64,000 nt of DNA from Hoylesella loescheii DSM 19665 = JCM 12249 = ATCC 15930 (GCF_000378085.1 NZ_KB899214.1:105092-169091); one strand, 5' to 3'. Positions 8,949 to 17,843 are shown, counted from the first letter of the stretch. Notes: generated from the letters alone by a model not told the origin. A program made the numbers and translations.

Positions 8949-9076
8949 TAACTGGCAGACCGCTGTGCCATTATATACGGTGGTTTAGTTGTGGTTCACT
9001 GACATTTTGAGTGACACGCCAGCCGTTCAATGTAGATTGTCTCCACTTGAAGGACATTTCCGTATACTGTGCCATA

Positions 9077-9673
9077 TTATCTTTTCTCTTTTCTTAGCCA
9101 CCCAAGAACCCTGTTGTTTTTTATCTGCCAGTTCTTGCCAGTTCTTTGCAGCTCTATAAGAACCCTACTTTTTCCCCATGGTCCAGCATTTTGCTGAATA
9201 ATCTCAATATCCTTATCAGTAACCTTAGAAATGATAGCAACATGCCCATAGGGATTGAGTATGTAGGAGGCAAACACTATCAAGTCGCCTTTCTGCGGCT
9301 TAACTTTAGTTCCATTTTGATACTGAAAAAGCCCACGAGCAGTATTTAATGCCCCATTGGATATCTTTTTGTCAAAATAGTCTTTAGCGTGTCCATAGGT
9401 GTCGGGCATACGATGATGATAATGCAAGTAGTAATATCGTTTCACGAATTCCACACATTGGTAACGAATTCCCACATTATAACCATCAATGACATTCCGT
9501 CCAGACGATTGGTTAGGGCCTCCATTATAGTAGACATAAACGCCATCAAGGCTGTCAATTGGTAGACCTCTTTCCAATGTCGGATTTAAATTGGTATGGG
9601 TAATGGCCCAATAGCTTGCAAATCCCAACAGAATAATTCCCAGCAGGATGTAAAATATTATCTTTTTAGCCAT
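9077..9673 (-). CDS. membrane-anchored CHAP domain protein
   Basis: A 198-residue protein with an N-terminal membrane segment or uncleaved signal (residues 5-24) followed by a CHAP domain. YQCVEFVKRYY supplies the catalytic cysteine and YGHVAIISKV the catalytic histidine. CHAP enzymes cut peptide bonds in peptidoglycan or glutathionylspermidine-type amides; here the export signal points to cell-wall work in the periplasm. The gene and its upstream region sit between two copies of a 94-bp promoter-bearing repeat, suggesting it arrived or was duplicated together with the promoter. Confidence 0.82.
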   Translation of the reverse strand: MAKKIIFYILLGIILLGFASYWAITHTNLNPTLERGLPIDSLDGVYVYYNGGPNQSSGRNVIDGYNVGIRYQCVEFVKRYYYLHYHHRMPDTYGHAKDYFDKKISNGALNTARGLFQYQNGTKVKPQKGDLIVFASYILNPYGHVAIISKVTDKDIEIIQQNAGPWGKSRVLIELQRTGKNWQIKNNRVLGWLRKEKR

Positions 9674-9889
9674 AATTCATCAGGAGGATAAAACTCCATT
9701 CTTGTCTATGTTAGAATGCCATCTCTCATATTAAGAAAGGAGTATAAACTGGCAGTTTTGTTTTTATGTAATTTTAAAATATCATTTAGCCCTAAAAGAG
9801 ACATTCTATATTACTTTTATTTTAAGTTCTTTATGATGCGGAAATCGCAAAATTGGAAATAAATGGTCATTTCTTAAGTTCCCCAAGCG
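9674..9889. other. leader/intergenic region of the CHAP gene
   Basis: AT-rich DNA between the CHAP start codon and the second promoter-bearing repeat. If transcription starts at the repeat, this forms an untranslated leader of about 250 bases. I see no strong hairpin or open frame. Confidence 0.4.
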
Positions 9890-9983
9890 TCCTTGATTTG
9901 CTGTTGTTTCAAACAATTCTCGTAATCATTGCAAAGTTAATAAAAAGGTGCTGCCTAGCCAAAGAAAGCATTTGCATTTTGCT
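9890..9983. repeat. promoter-bearing direct repeat, copy 2
   Basis: Second copy of the repeat at 8855-8948, same orientation. The -33 and -7 boxes and the 20-base spacing are all preserved although flanking bases differ. Confidence 0.75.
9932..9963 (-). promoter_or_regulatory. promoter upstream of the CHAP gene
   Basis: Minus strand: TTTG (9963-9960), exactly 20 bases, then TAACTTTG (9939-9932). It lies in copy 2 of the direct repeat. Confidence 0.65.
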
Positions 9984-10163
9984 TGTCTGCTAAACTTTGT
10001 ATTGCTGCTTCATCTTTTAGTTGCCTTACCGAAAGTATTATATCCCTCTTTGTAACTAGATGAGAAGATGTTTATAGCTTAAAGTAACATTTTCCTTAAT
10101 ACCACTTTTTGTAATATTAAAAGTCTTCATTTTGTTCGGTTGGTTTGCCAATCAGGGATTAGT

Positions 10164-10198
10164 TTTGGTAAAGGTATGCTCCTTTTTTAGTAACTTTG
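10164..10198 (+). promoter_or_regulatory. promoter of the pseudouridine synthase gene
   Basis: TAACTTTG at 10191-10198 is a perfect -7 box; TTTG at 10164-10167 is 23 bases upstream, slightly long. Transcription from about 10204 would leave a 12-base leader before the ATG at 10216, which argues against the longer open frame beginning at 10132. Confidence 0.55.
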
Positions 10199-10215
10199 CA
10201 CATTCAGATACATAT

Positions 10216-11112
10216 ATGGCGCAAAACATGAACAATAAAAACAATGGGCAGGACTACGACCGCTATGTGGTGGCCGAAGAAACCATGCTGCTAGATTGGC
10301 TACTGCACAATGTCAAAGGCAAGAGCAGAAACAAACTGAAAGACATTCTGCGTGGTCATGGCGTGTTTGTAGACGGCAAATGCGTTACGCAGTTCGATTA
10401 CCGCCTACAGCCAGGCATGAAGGTGACGGTAAGCCGAGCAAAGAAAGCGGCCCCATTTAAGAGCCGTTATATAAAGATTGTGTATGAAGACCGCTACCTC
10501 ATTGTTGTAGACAAGAGTGCGGGCGTGTTGTCTATGGCTGCTGGGCACTCGTCGTTGAATGTTAAAGCCATACTCGACACCTACTTTGAAAAGAGTGGGC
10601 AAAAGTGTCGTGCTCATGTAGTTCATCGGTTAGACCGCGAAACAAGTGGTTTGATGGTTTACGCCAAAGACATTGAAACCGAGCAAATACTTGAACATAA
10701 TTGGCATGACATTGTGTACGATCGTAGGTATGTCGCCGTGGTATCGGGCGAAATCGTAGATGAAGGCGGAACAATCAGCAGTTGGCTGAAAGACAATAAC
10801 TCGTACATCACTTACTCGTCGCCCGTAGATAATGGTGGAAAGTATGCCGTTACGCATTTTCATGTGCTCAACCGCACCACAACGCATTCGCTGGTTGAGT
10901 ATAAATTGGAAACGGGGCGTAAGAACCAGATACGCGTGCACACGGCCGACATCGGCCATCCAGTGTGTGGCGACCTGAAATATGGCAATGGCGACAATCC
11001 GCTCGACCGTTTATGCCTTCACGCTTACATGTTGTGCTTCTACCATCCTATAACGCGCGAACGAATGGAATTCTTCACGCCCATACCCCAAACCTTTAAA
11101 CAATTATTCTAA
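10216..11112 (+). CDS. RluA-family pseudouridine synthase
   Basis: A 298-residue RNA-modifying enzyme that isomerises uridine to pseudouridine in rRNA or tRNA. An S4-like RNA-binding domain (about residues 15-75, LDWLLHNVKGKSRNKLKDIL) precedes the catalytic domain, whose HRLDRETSG contains the catalytic aspartate. RKNQIRVH near the C-terminus is the other family block. The start at 10216 fits the family and the promoter. Which RNA site is modified cannot be told. A 51-codon membrane protein gene follows 7 bases after the stop. Confidence 0.88.
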   Translation: MAQNMNNKNNGQDYDRYVVAEETMLLDWLLHNVKGKSRNKLKDILRGHGVFVDGKCVTQFDYRLQPGMKVTVSRAKKAAPFKSRYIKIVYEDRYLIVVDKSAGVLSMAAGHSSLNVKAILDTYFEKSGQKCRAHVVHRLDRETSGLMVYAKDIETEQILEHNWHDIVYDRRYVAVVSGEIVDEGGTISSWLKDNNSYITYSSPVDNGGKYAVTHFHVLNRTTTHSLVEYKLETGRKNQIRVHTADIGHPVCGDLKYGNGDNPLDRLCLHAYMLCFYHPITRERMEFFTPIPQTFKQLF

Positions 11113-11119
11113 TAAATTT

Positions 11120-11275
11120 ATGTCGAGCTTATCTTATTTTATATTGGTGCTTGTGGCCATCATCATTGGAGTGGTGGTAATAAAGAAAGTTACGGGTTGC
11201 CTCATACGGTTTGTAGTCGTATCGGTGCTGTTAGCCATCTTGGCTTACCTGTATTTCACCTATTTTAGTGCGTAA
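11120..11275 (+). CDS. small membrane protein, 51 residues
   Basis: An ATG 7 bases after the pseudouridine synthase stop opens a 51-residue frame, MSSLSYFILVL at the start and YLYFTYFSA at the end. It has two hydrophobic segments (about residues 4-21 and 28-48) around a short KKVTG turn, so it is probably a hairpin membrane protein. Tight spacing implies co-transcription and perhaps translational coupling. No function is known to me. Confidence 0.6.
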   Translation: MSSLSYFILVLVAIIIGVVVIKKVTGCLIRFVVVSVLLAILAYLYFTYFSA

Positions 11276-11312
11276 TTGGCAACAGCCTTTCTCGTATAGC
11301 GTCCTTTCGAAG

Positions 11313-12362
11313 CTATACTGATATTTCACCAGCGATGTTTTTATGCATCAGTTTTCTTACTGTTCCATTATCGCGATACATGCCTTGTAAAAACATCAGT
11401 TTGGCTAAAGCTGCTTCCACAGTGCTGTCGTAACCGCTCACCACACCAGCATTTTTAAGCTGAAAGCCCGTGTCGTAGCGCTCCATTTCTACGCTTCCGG
11501 CAATGCATTGGCTAATGTTCACCACCACCACGCCACGATTAGAGGCCTCTTTTAGCAGCTTCATCAACCATGGATGTTGCGGAGCGTTGCCGCTACCATA
11601 ACTTCTCATAACGATACTGCGAAGTTCGGGTGCCTCTATCAGGTGGCGAATGATGTTTTCTTGTATGCCGGGGAAGATAGATAACAGCGTGATATTCGAG
11701 TCGAGGGCGGTATGCGGAACCATTGGTTGCTCGTAATTTGGCTTCAAAATTTCATGGTGATGAAAATTAAAGTTGATGCCTGCGTCGCAAAGCGAAGGGT
11801 AGTTAAACGACTCGAAGGCATTAAACCCTTCGGCGTTTTGCTTGGTCGACCTGTTTCCGCGAAGCAGTTTTCCACTGAAATAGATACATACTTCAGGTAC
11901 CATCGGTGTTCCGTCTTCGTGGTGAGAGGCAGCCAAGTCGATGCTTGTAACAAGGTTTTCCTTGCCGTCGGTGCGCAATTGGCCGATGGGCAATTGGCTT
12001 CCGGTTAGCACAACGGGCTTGGTAAGATTCTCCAACATAAACGAAAGGGCCGATGCCGTATAGGCCATGGTATCCGTTCCGTGTAAAATAACAAAGCCAT
12101 CATAACTATCGTAGTTATCGGCAATAATGCCTACAAGGTGTGCCCACAGCCGTGGAGCCATGTCGCTAGAATCGATGGGCGATGCAAACTGATACACCTC
12201 GATACCCGTTTTAAGGTATTTAAATTCAGGCAGATTGTCTACTAGACAATTAAAGTCAAGTGGTTCGAGGGCTCCCGTAGCAGGATTTTTGCCCATTCCG
12301 ATGGTTCCGCCTGTATAGATAAGCAATACTTTGTTTGTTCTTTTATATGTGAAAGTTGCCAT
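11313..12362 (-). CDS. ansA: type I (cytoplasmic-type) L-asparaginase
   Basis: A 349-residue enzyme that hydrolyses L-asparagine to aspartate and ammonia. YTGGTIGM (residues 16-23) holds the nucleophilic threonine and HGTDTMAYTAS the second catalytic Thr-Asp pair. There is no signal peptide, so it acts in the cytoplasm. Length fits type I enzymes. It converges on the small membrane protein gene and has its own promoter just upstream. Confidence 0.93.
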   Translation of the reverse strand: MATFTYKRTNKVLLIYTGGTIGMGKNPATGALEPLDFNCLVDNLPEFKYLKTGIEVYQFASPIDSSDMAPRLWAHLVGIIADNYDSYDGFVILHGTDTMAYTASALSFMLENLTKPVVLTGSQLPIGQLRTDGKENLVTSIDLAASHHEDGTPMVPEVCIYFSGKLLRGNRSTKQNAEGFNAFESFNYPSLCDAGINFNFHHHEILKPNYEQPMVPHTALDSNITLLSIFPGIQENIIRHLIEAPELRSIVMRSYGSGNAPQHPWLMKLLKEASNRGVVVVNISQCIAGSVEMERYDTGFQLKNAGVVSGYDSTVEAALAKLMFLQGMYRDNGTVRKLMHKNIAGEISV

Positions 12363-12393
12363 AACGACAATTTTTTAAACTTAATTTTTGCTG

Positions 12394-12424
12394 CAAATAT
12401 ACGTCAAATCTTCCGTTAATCAAA
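12394..12424 (-). promoter_or_regulatory. asparaginase promoter
   Basis: Minus strand: TTTG (12424-12421), 19 bases, TATATTTG (12401-12394); the leader is about 25 bases. A TATATTTG facing the other way at 12434-12441 may serve the glucuronate isomerase gene but lacks a clear -33 box. Confidence 0.65.
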
Positions 12425-12586
12425 AAATAAATGTATATTTGCGTTGCGTAAACAAAGGCCTTCGAACACCTTGTTTTAGGCATTGTGTTATCCATTGCAG
12501 TGCCATAGCCTACAAAGTGTAGTTAAAAGGTGGATTGTGCCTGTCGGTTTTGCGATAAAACAACAAAACAAAGAAACTTATCTATA

Positions 12587-13984
12587 ATGTTAAATATAGG
12601 CGAAAATTTTCTTCTTGAGACTCATTTTGCCCAAGAACTCTATCGAGAACATGCACAACGGATGGCTGTAATAGATTATCACAGCCACATTTCCCCACGT
12701 GATGTGGCCGAAGATCGCATCTTCGACTCCATTACCAGCATCTGGATGGAGAACAACCCATATCTATGGCGAGCCATGAGGGCGAATGGCGTGGAAGAGA
12801 CGTATTGTACAGGGACGGAAACCGATGATTGGCTGCGATTTGAGAAGTGGGCGCAAACCATGCCTTATCTTATGCGCAGTCCACTTTACTTGTGGTCGCA
12901 TTTGGCTTTGAAGACGGTTTTCGGCATTGACGAAGCGTTAAATCCACACTCGGCCCGTCGTATTTTCGATGCGTGCAACGCACAGTTACAGGGTGGGGAA
13001 CTTAGCGCGCAATCGCTGTTACGCCGTTTTCGCATAGCGTGCATTTGCACCATCGACGATCCTATCGACAGTCTTGAACATCATCGAAAGTTGAAAGGCG
13101 AGGGGAGCGACATACGGATGTTGCCCACTTGGCGTCCCGACAAGGCCATGAACATTGAGAAAAAGGAGTTTCGTAACTATGTAACGCAGTTGGGCGAGGT
13201 GGCCAATATAGACATTTCTACCTTCAATGGCCTTGTTGATGCCCTGCAAAGCCGACACGACTTCTTTGCGCAGAATGGCTGTCGCATAGCTGATCACCAG
13301 CTAGAAGAGTTTTACGATGAGCAATATACCGACTCGCAGATAGAGATTATCTTTGAGAAGGCCATGCGTGGACAAGACCTTTCGCGTTCAGAGGTGCGCC
13401 AATACAAACACTGTTTTTTGAAACTCACAGCCGAAATGAACCACGCCGCCAACTGGACGCAACAATATCATTATGGAATTTTGCTAGACAATAATTCCCT
13501 TTTATACGAAAGTGTGGGGCAGGGTATTGGTGCCGACTCGATTGGCGAACCCTATACGGCGCACGCAATGAGTCATTTTCTCGACGATTTGCATACTCGC
13601 GGCAAGTTGGCACGCACCATCTTGACCTGCTTGAACCCTGCCGACAACGACATGCTTTGCTCTATGACAGGTAATTTCCAAGAGGCGGGCATCCCCGGTA
13701 AATTGCAGTTCGGTATGGGATGGTGGTCTAATGCCCAACCCGGATGTGTTGGCGAACAGATAGATGCCCTATCGCGCTTTGGCCTTTTGGGACGTTCGAT
13801 AGGTGTGTCTACAGGCTCTCGCTCGCTGCTCTCGCTTGTAAGGCACGAGTATTTCAGGCGTTTATTGTGCAACCTTTTGGGTAACGATGTTGCAAAGGGG
13901 CTTCTCCCCACCGACATGGAGGCGGTAGGTGCGCTGGTGCAAGACGTTTGCTATAACAATGCCCATCGTTATTTTGGGTTCTAG
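12587..13984 (+). CDS. uxaC: glucuronate isomerase
   Basis: A 465-residue enzyme of the amidohydrolase-like superfamily that interconverts D-glucuronate and D-fructuronate (or galacturonate and tagaturonate), the first step of uronate catabolism. VIDYHSHISPRDVAEDR near residue 30 is the family metal-binding HxH motif, and the C-terminal GLLPTDMEAVGALVQDVCYNNAHRYF block is also typical. The ATG at 12587 gives the normal N-terminus; the open frame extends 19 codons further upstream but those residues do not fit. No other uronate genes are adjacent. Confidence 0.93.
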   Translation: MLNIGENFLLETHFAQELYREHAQRMAVIDYHSHISPRDVAEDRIFDSITSIWMENNPYLWRAMRANGVEETYCTGTETDDWLRFEKWAQTMPYLMRSPLYLWSHLALKTVFGIDEALNPHSARRIFDACNAQLQGGELSAQSLLRRFRIACICTIDDPIDSLEHHRKLKGEGSDIRMLPTWRPDKAMNIEKKEFRNYVTQLGEVANIDISTFNGLVDALQSRHDFFAQNGCRIADHQLEEFYDEQYTDSQIEIIFEKAMRGQDLSRSEVRQYKHCFLKLTAEMNHAANWTQQYHYGILLDNNSLLYESVGQGIGADSIGEPYTAHAMSHFLDDLHTRGKLARTILTCLNPADNDMLCSMTGNFQEAGIPGKLQFGMGWWSNAQPGCVGEQIDALSRFGLLGRSIGVSTGSRSLLSLVRHEYFRRLLCNLLGNDVAKGLLPTDMEAVGALVQDVCYNNAHRYFGF

Positions 13985-14067
13985 ATAGATGAGTGAGCAC
14001 ATGAACTTATAGGATATATATTACTGACAAATACATTTATAATTCTTAATTTTTAAAAACTGACAAC

Positions 14068-14793
14068 ATGAACAGAACATTTAAACAAATGGCTTTGCTG
14101 TTTTTCGCGGCATTGCTTTTCGCACAATGTAATCAACCCGATGCCAAAAGTTTGCGTATAAGAGGAAAACTAACGGGTGTGAAAGATTCGATTCTCTTTT
14201 CAATCACAGCTATAGAGAAGGGTGAAGCGGTGTTTCGTGACACAACGGTAAACACCAACAATGGTGAATTCGACTTCACAATGTCGCTCGATAGCGTATG
14301 CTCTATGGAGGTGGTAGATGGCGCAAGCGATCGAGAGAACCGCTATGTAGGCTTCTACACTTTGGCCGTGCCAGGCGAAGAGATGGTTTTGGAGGGCGAC
14401 ATTAATAAAGGATGGCGTTTTGATGGCAGTGCCTTTTACCGCGACTTTAATGAAGTGGAGCAAGCCATTCAGCCCATTAACTTAGAGATGAGGGCCTTTG
14501 CTGCGTCTTTTGACAGCATATTACAGGCTAATAAATTAACCGCAGAGGCCGAGATGCAGTATAGCAAGCATGGACTAGACCTTTATCGTAAACTAGAAAA
14601 AGCTGCTTTCGCTTTCGCTAAGTCACATCCCGACATGGAAGCGTCTGTAGGTCTGATAAGCTATTTGGATATAGACAGTGCCAAAAAACTAGTTAAACTG
14701 CTAAAACCTAGCGTGCTTGATGGACGCATGAAGGCGTTTGTAGATCCACGCATCAATTTACCCAGCATGCAGCCCGTACCATATAATAAGTAG
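14068..14793 (+). CDS. DUF4369 domain lipoprotein
   Basis: A 241-residue protein with a lipoprotein signal (LLFAQC, lipidated Cys at residue 21) followed by a beta-rich domain (RIRGKLTGVKDSILFSITAI...) that matches DUF4369. In Bacteroidetes that domain often precedes a thioredoxin-like domain in cell-envelope redox proteins; here no thioredoxin fold or CxxC follows and the C-terminal half is helical. It is probably anchored to a cell-envelope membrane. It follows uxaC by 83 bases and precedes a secreted esterase. Confidence 0.72.
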   Translation: MNRTFKQMALLFFAALLFAQCNQPDAKSLRIRGKLTGVKDSILFSITAIEKGEAVFRDTTVNTNNGEFDFTMSLDSVCSMEVVDGASDRENRYVGFYTLAVPGEEMVLEGDINKGWRFDGSAFYRDFNEVEQAIQPINLEMRAFAASFDSILQANKLTAEAEMQYSKHGLDLYRKLEKAAFAFAKSHPDMEASVGLISYLDIDSAKKLVKLLKPSVLDGRMKAFVDPRINLPSMQPVPYNK

Positions 14794-14938
14794 AAAACGG
14801 AACTGTTTGTTGGCGATATTTAAGGCACGCCGTGGCTTTTGTCGTGCCTATAGGGCAAGTTGGGTAAACACCATCTAATTGCCTTTTCATGGAACGCGCC
14901 AATATGCCACGGCGTTAAAGATTGTATCAGTTAACGAC

Positions 14939-15757
14939 ATGAAGATGAGAAAATTGTTAATCTTGTCGGTTTTCTTTGCCTTGTGCCTTTCGGGTATGGC
15001 TCAGAGAACCGATAAAGGAAATTTTGTAACTAAGGTAAACGCAATACCCGGAGGGTATAACTTTTGGGTTTACACGCCTGTTGAATACGAAGTGGATCGA
15101 CATCCCCTGCCATTGGTTATCTTTTTGCATGGAGCAAGCCTTTGCGGCAACAACTTACAGCGTGTTCGTCGCTATGGGGTTCTCGACGCGATAGACCGTG
15201 GCAAGATTATCCCTACACTTGTTGTGGCGCCGCAAAACCCTGGTGGCGCATGGAGTCCGCAGAAGATAAGCGACCTTTTGGAATGGACCAAGGCTAACTA
15301 TTCGGTAGACACCACGCGTGTTTATGTGCTGGGCATGAGTCTTGGGGGCTACGGAACAATGGACTTTGTTGCCGCTTATCCCGAGAAGATTGCTGCTGCC
15401 ATGGCCCTTTGTGGTGGGTGTTCGCGCAATGATGTCAGCGGGATAGGGCGTGTGCCGATGTGGATCATGCACGGAACGGCTGACCGAGCCGTGCCAATGA
15501 AACATTCGGAAGTGGTGGTAAACAAGCTTAAAGCCCAAGGCAACGATAAGCTTTTGCGTTACGATTGGGTGCAAGGTGGGTCGCACGGACTGCTTGCTAG
15601 ACTTTTCTACCTGCAAAAAACATACGATTGGCTCTTTTCTCATTCGTTGCGCGACAATCCCCGAACGATAGACAAACACTTCGAAATTACTCGCGAAGAT
15701 ATCAATCAAACTTATCAAGAGCTTAAACGATTACCTTCGTGGTATGATAACGACTAG
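14939..15757 (+). CDS. secreted alpha/beta-hydrolase (esterase/peptidase-like)
   Basis: A 272-residue protein starting MKMRKLLILS with a cleavable signal peptide ending near GMAQ. The hydrolase fold shows an oxyanion stretch (VIFLHGASLCG), the nucleophile elbow GMSLGGYG and a late catalytic histidine in GGSHGLL; HGTADRAVP carries the acid residue. It resembles the phospholipase/esterase branch of prolyl-oligopeptidase-like hydrolases found in Bacteroidetes polysaccharide and lipid degradation. The natural substrate is unknown. The upstream 20 codons of the open frame are excluded because they precede the signal peptide. Confidence 0.83.
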   Translation: MKMRKLLILSVFFALCLSGMAQRTDKGNFVTKVNAIPGGYNFWVYTPVEYEVDRHPLPLVIFLHGASLCGNNLQRVRRYGVLDAIDRGKIIPTLVVAPQNPGGAWSPQKISDLLEWTKANYSVDTTRVYVLGMSLGGYGTMDFVAAYPEKIAAAMALCGGCSRNDVSGIGRVPMWIMHGTADRAVPMKHSEVVVNKLKAQGNDKLLRYDWVQGGSHGLLARLFYLQKTYDWLFSHSLRDNPRTIDKHFEITREDINQTYQELKRLPSWYDND

Positions 15758-15793
15758 TTAAAATGAGGTTTTAAAAGCTGAGAGATAAAAGAT

Positions 15794-15844
15794 GAAAGGG
15801 TGAAAAGATGTTGCTACCATTGGCAAAACGCTTTTCACCCTTTC
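15794..15844 (+). terminator. hairpin after the esterase gene
   Basis: Arms 15794-15807 and 15831-15844 are 14-bp perfect reverse complements (GAAAGGGTGAAAAG). It lies 36 bases after the esterase stop. No T-run directly follows, so termination is likely but not certain. Confidence 0.5.
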
Positions 15845-15887
15845 ACGTTTAAATCTTCTTTGTACACTTTTGCCTTTTCATTTTGAT

Positions 15888-16315
15888 GCGAGTTCAGGAT
15901 AAGAGAAATCTGTTATTTCAACTACCGCGTAGCGGTTGGTCTGTTGGTAGGGCAGGGTTGGTAGCAACGGCGATCTACCCTGCCTAAGTTGTACGTGAGC
16001 AAAGCTAGGCCGAAGGTCTTGGTCTTTTTATGGTTGAACTATCTTTTTGGGGAAACCAATGGATAAAAACGATGCCCTTCGTCAATAACATTTACCCTCA
16101 TATCCGTCTATCGACTAGACGACAGATGCGGTAAACGTAAACAGATCAAGGCCTTCGGCCTAGTTTTGGTTTTCCATCTGCAAGACAGGGTAGCTTACTT
16201 CGTTAGCAACCCTGCCCTGCCAACAGACCAACCGCTACGCGGTAGTTGGTGAGGTAGTCATTCGTTTTTTATCTAATCTTTCTCAAAAGGCATTTTATCT
16301 TATCACGAATTCACG
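15888..16315. repeat. MITE-like element with long imperfect inverted arms
   Basis: The ends GCGAGTTCAGGATAAGA (15888-15904) and TCTTATCACGAATTCAC (16298-16314) are terminal inverted repeats matching at 13 of 17 positions. Inside, 15919-15969 and 16201-16249 form a second, longer inverted repeat (ACTACCGCGTAGCGGTTGG core), and GGCCGAAGG near 16012 faces CCTTCGGCC near 16152. There is no coding frame. The structure is that of a non-autonomous palindromic element. Confidence 0.6.
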
Positions 16316-16322
16316 TTTAGAT

Positions 16323-16654
16323 GAGAGTTCAGGATAAGAAACCTGCATTTTTGACCATGTGCTTAGGTAAAGAATACGCCTATTGGGTCCAACCGCCATA
16401 CTGTGGTTGCTACAGGGAAGTATCTTTATAAGCAGACCATTATAAATTGTTTATAGCTTCAATAGGAACTAAATAGAATGGTGTTTATGTATATTGGTAA
16501 CCGATAGGTGTTTAATGGGTTATGATAGTTTGAGCGAGTTTGGGATAAAACACAATCGTTATGCCAACTACCGCAACGCGCTAGTTGGCGAGATACTTAT
16601 TCGTTTACCTGTCTAGTCTTGTTCAAGAGGCATGGTATCTTATCCCGAACGCGC
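16323..16654. repeat. second, related MITE-like element (shorter or nested)
   Basis: GAGAGTTCAGGATAAGA (16323-16339) and GCGAGTTTGGGATAAAA (16534-16550) both repeat the left end of the neighbouring element, and TCTTATCCCGAACGCGC (16638-16654) is the matching right end. Between 16562 and 16600 the inner arm recurs in shortened form (CCAACTACCGCAACGCGCTA). The shorter 16534-16654 unit may be a complete small copy inside a decayed larger one. Confidence 0.5.
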
Positions 16655-16761
16655 CAATTAACCCTTCCGTGGTTCGCATTTTCATCGTTCCGAAGATGCG
16701 TCTTCTAAGCCCTTATGATGCGTTATTTGATTATCCACTGTGTTAAAGATGTCTTGGACAC

Positions 16762-16827
16762 CTGTTCCATGTTATCTGGAATGCTGTTCCAGTTGATTTG
16801 GAATCCTGTTCCAACTTATCTGGAACA
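16762..16827. repeat. three-unit tandem array of 22-bp dyads
   Basis: Units at 16762, 16784 and 16806 each read CTGTTCCA, two variable bases, TkATyTGGAAy. Each unit is a dyad (TGTTCCA...TGGAAYA). Same 22-bp period and same design as the array at 7335, with an unrelated sequence. It lies in the gene-free tract downstream of tyrA. Confidence 0.7.
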
Positions 16828-17056
16828 GGGTTACATCTTAGTGGTAACGTTGCAATTTACCCAAAAGCTTGTTGTGATTGCTAATCGATAGGCGTGCAGC
16901 AACATACATTTTAGCTTAAAACAAACTAGAAGAACGGTTTGGAAAGACGAAAAGGTGTGCCTGATAGGGATGACAAATTGTTTGCGATTAACCTTTAAAG
17001 GCCTATAAAATGGCGTCAGTTTCTTTTTGCCTTTTCACTTTTTCACCCTCTCACCT
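16828..17056. other. end of the 1.3 kb gene-free tract
   Basis: Nothing coding is seen here. It ends with a pyrimidine-rich stretch (CTTTTTGCCTTTTCAC and similar, 17025-17055) just beyond the tyrA stop, which may contribute to termination of the leftward Phe/Tyr operon's neighbour transcripts, but no clean hairpin is present. Confidence 0.35.
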
Positions 17057-17839
17057 TTAAACCGCCTTTTCCACGTTCTTCCTTATCTTCGCAAGATATT
17101 CCTTCATTCCGTCGGCATCTTTCCTGTCGATAATCTCAAGCAGGTTGTTTAACTCGTCGCGAATATGGCCCACTTGTTCAGCGGTATAAGGGTTGAAAAG
17201 TATCTCGCGTAGCAAAAAATCGTCTTCGCCTAATACTCCACGTGCAATGTTAAGGTGTCTTTTGAAGGTTGTTCCGGGTGCATCTTGTGGCTTCATCACC
17301 GCTGCAAACACAAAAGTGCTAACAAAGGGGATGCTTAAAGAATAGGCCACGGTGCGGTCGTGCTGTTCAAACGTGTATTCGTGAATGTTCAGGCCCAACC
17401 TACCATATAGGTCGCGAAAGAAAATACGGCCCATATAGTCGCCCTCACTGATAATGATGGCGTTTTCGTCGCTTAGCTTATTGAGGTTGGCAAAAGTGGG
17501 ACCGAACATCGGGTGCGAAGAGACGAAAGGGCGGTTGCAGCGTTCGTAATACTCTTGTAGTCCCGTTTTAACCGATGCAATGTCGCTGATGATACACTGT
17601 TGGGGCAGAAAGGGCATCACGGCTTCAAACGCAGCGACGGTATATTTCATGGTTACGGCGTTGATTAGCAATTGCGGTTCAAACTGTTTCACCTCTTCCA
17701 ACGAAGAGAAACGGGCGCAATTGTATGTAAATCGCATTCTGCGCGGCTCTTTGTCGTAAACGGCCACCTCGTGTTCGAAGCTCAGTAGGTCGGTAAAGAA
17801 ACTTCCCATCTTACCCGCGCCCAGTATCAATATCTTCAT
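17057..17839 (-). CDS. tyrA: prephenate dehydrogenase
   Basis: A 260-residue NAD(P)-dependent enzyme converting prephenate to 4-hydroxyphenylpyruvate, the committed step to tyrosine. The N-terminal Rossmann motif GAGKMG (residues 7-12) and the SHPMFGPTF block of the active site are present. It is short, lacking a fused chorismate mutase or ACT domain; the mutase is instead on the neighbouring DAHP synthase. Last gene of the leftward Phe/Tyr operon, 4 bases after the stop of the upstream gene. Confidence 0.9.
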   Translation of the reverse strand: MKILILGAGKMGSFFTDLLSFEHEVAVYDKEPRRMRFTYNCARFSSLEEVKQFEPQLLINAVTMKYTVAAFEAVMPFLPQQCIISDIASVKTGLQEYYERCNRPFVSSHPMFGPTFANLNKLSDENAIIISEGDYMGRIFFRDLYGRLGLNIHEYTFEQHDRTVAYSLSIPFVSTFVFAAVMKPQDAPGTTFKRHLNIARGVLGEDDFLLREILFNPYTAEQVGHIRDELNNLLEIIDRKDADGMKEYLAKIRKNVEKAV

Positions 17840-17843
17840 CTTG

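Noticed and set aside
10132..10215. Upstream extension of the pseudouridine synthase frame
   Set aside because: A consensus -7 box lies inside it and the residues do not fit the family.
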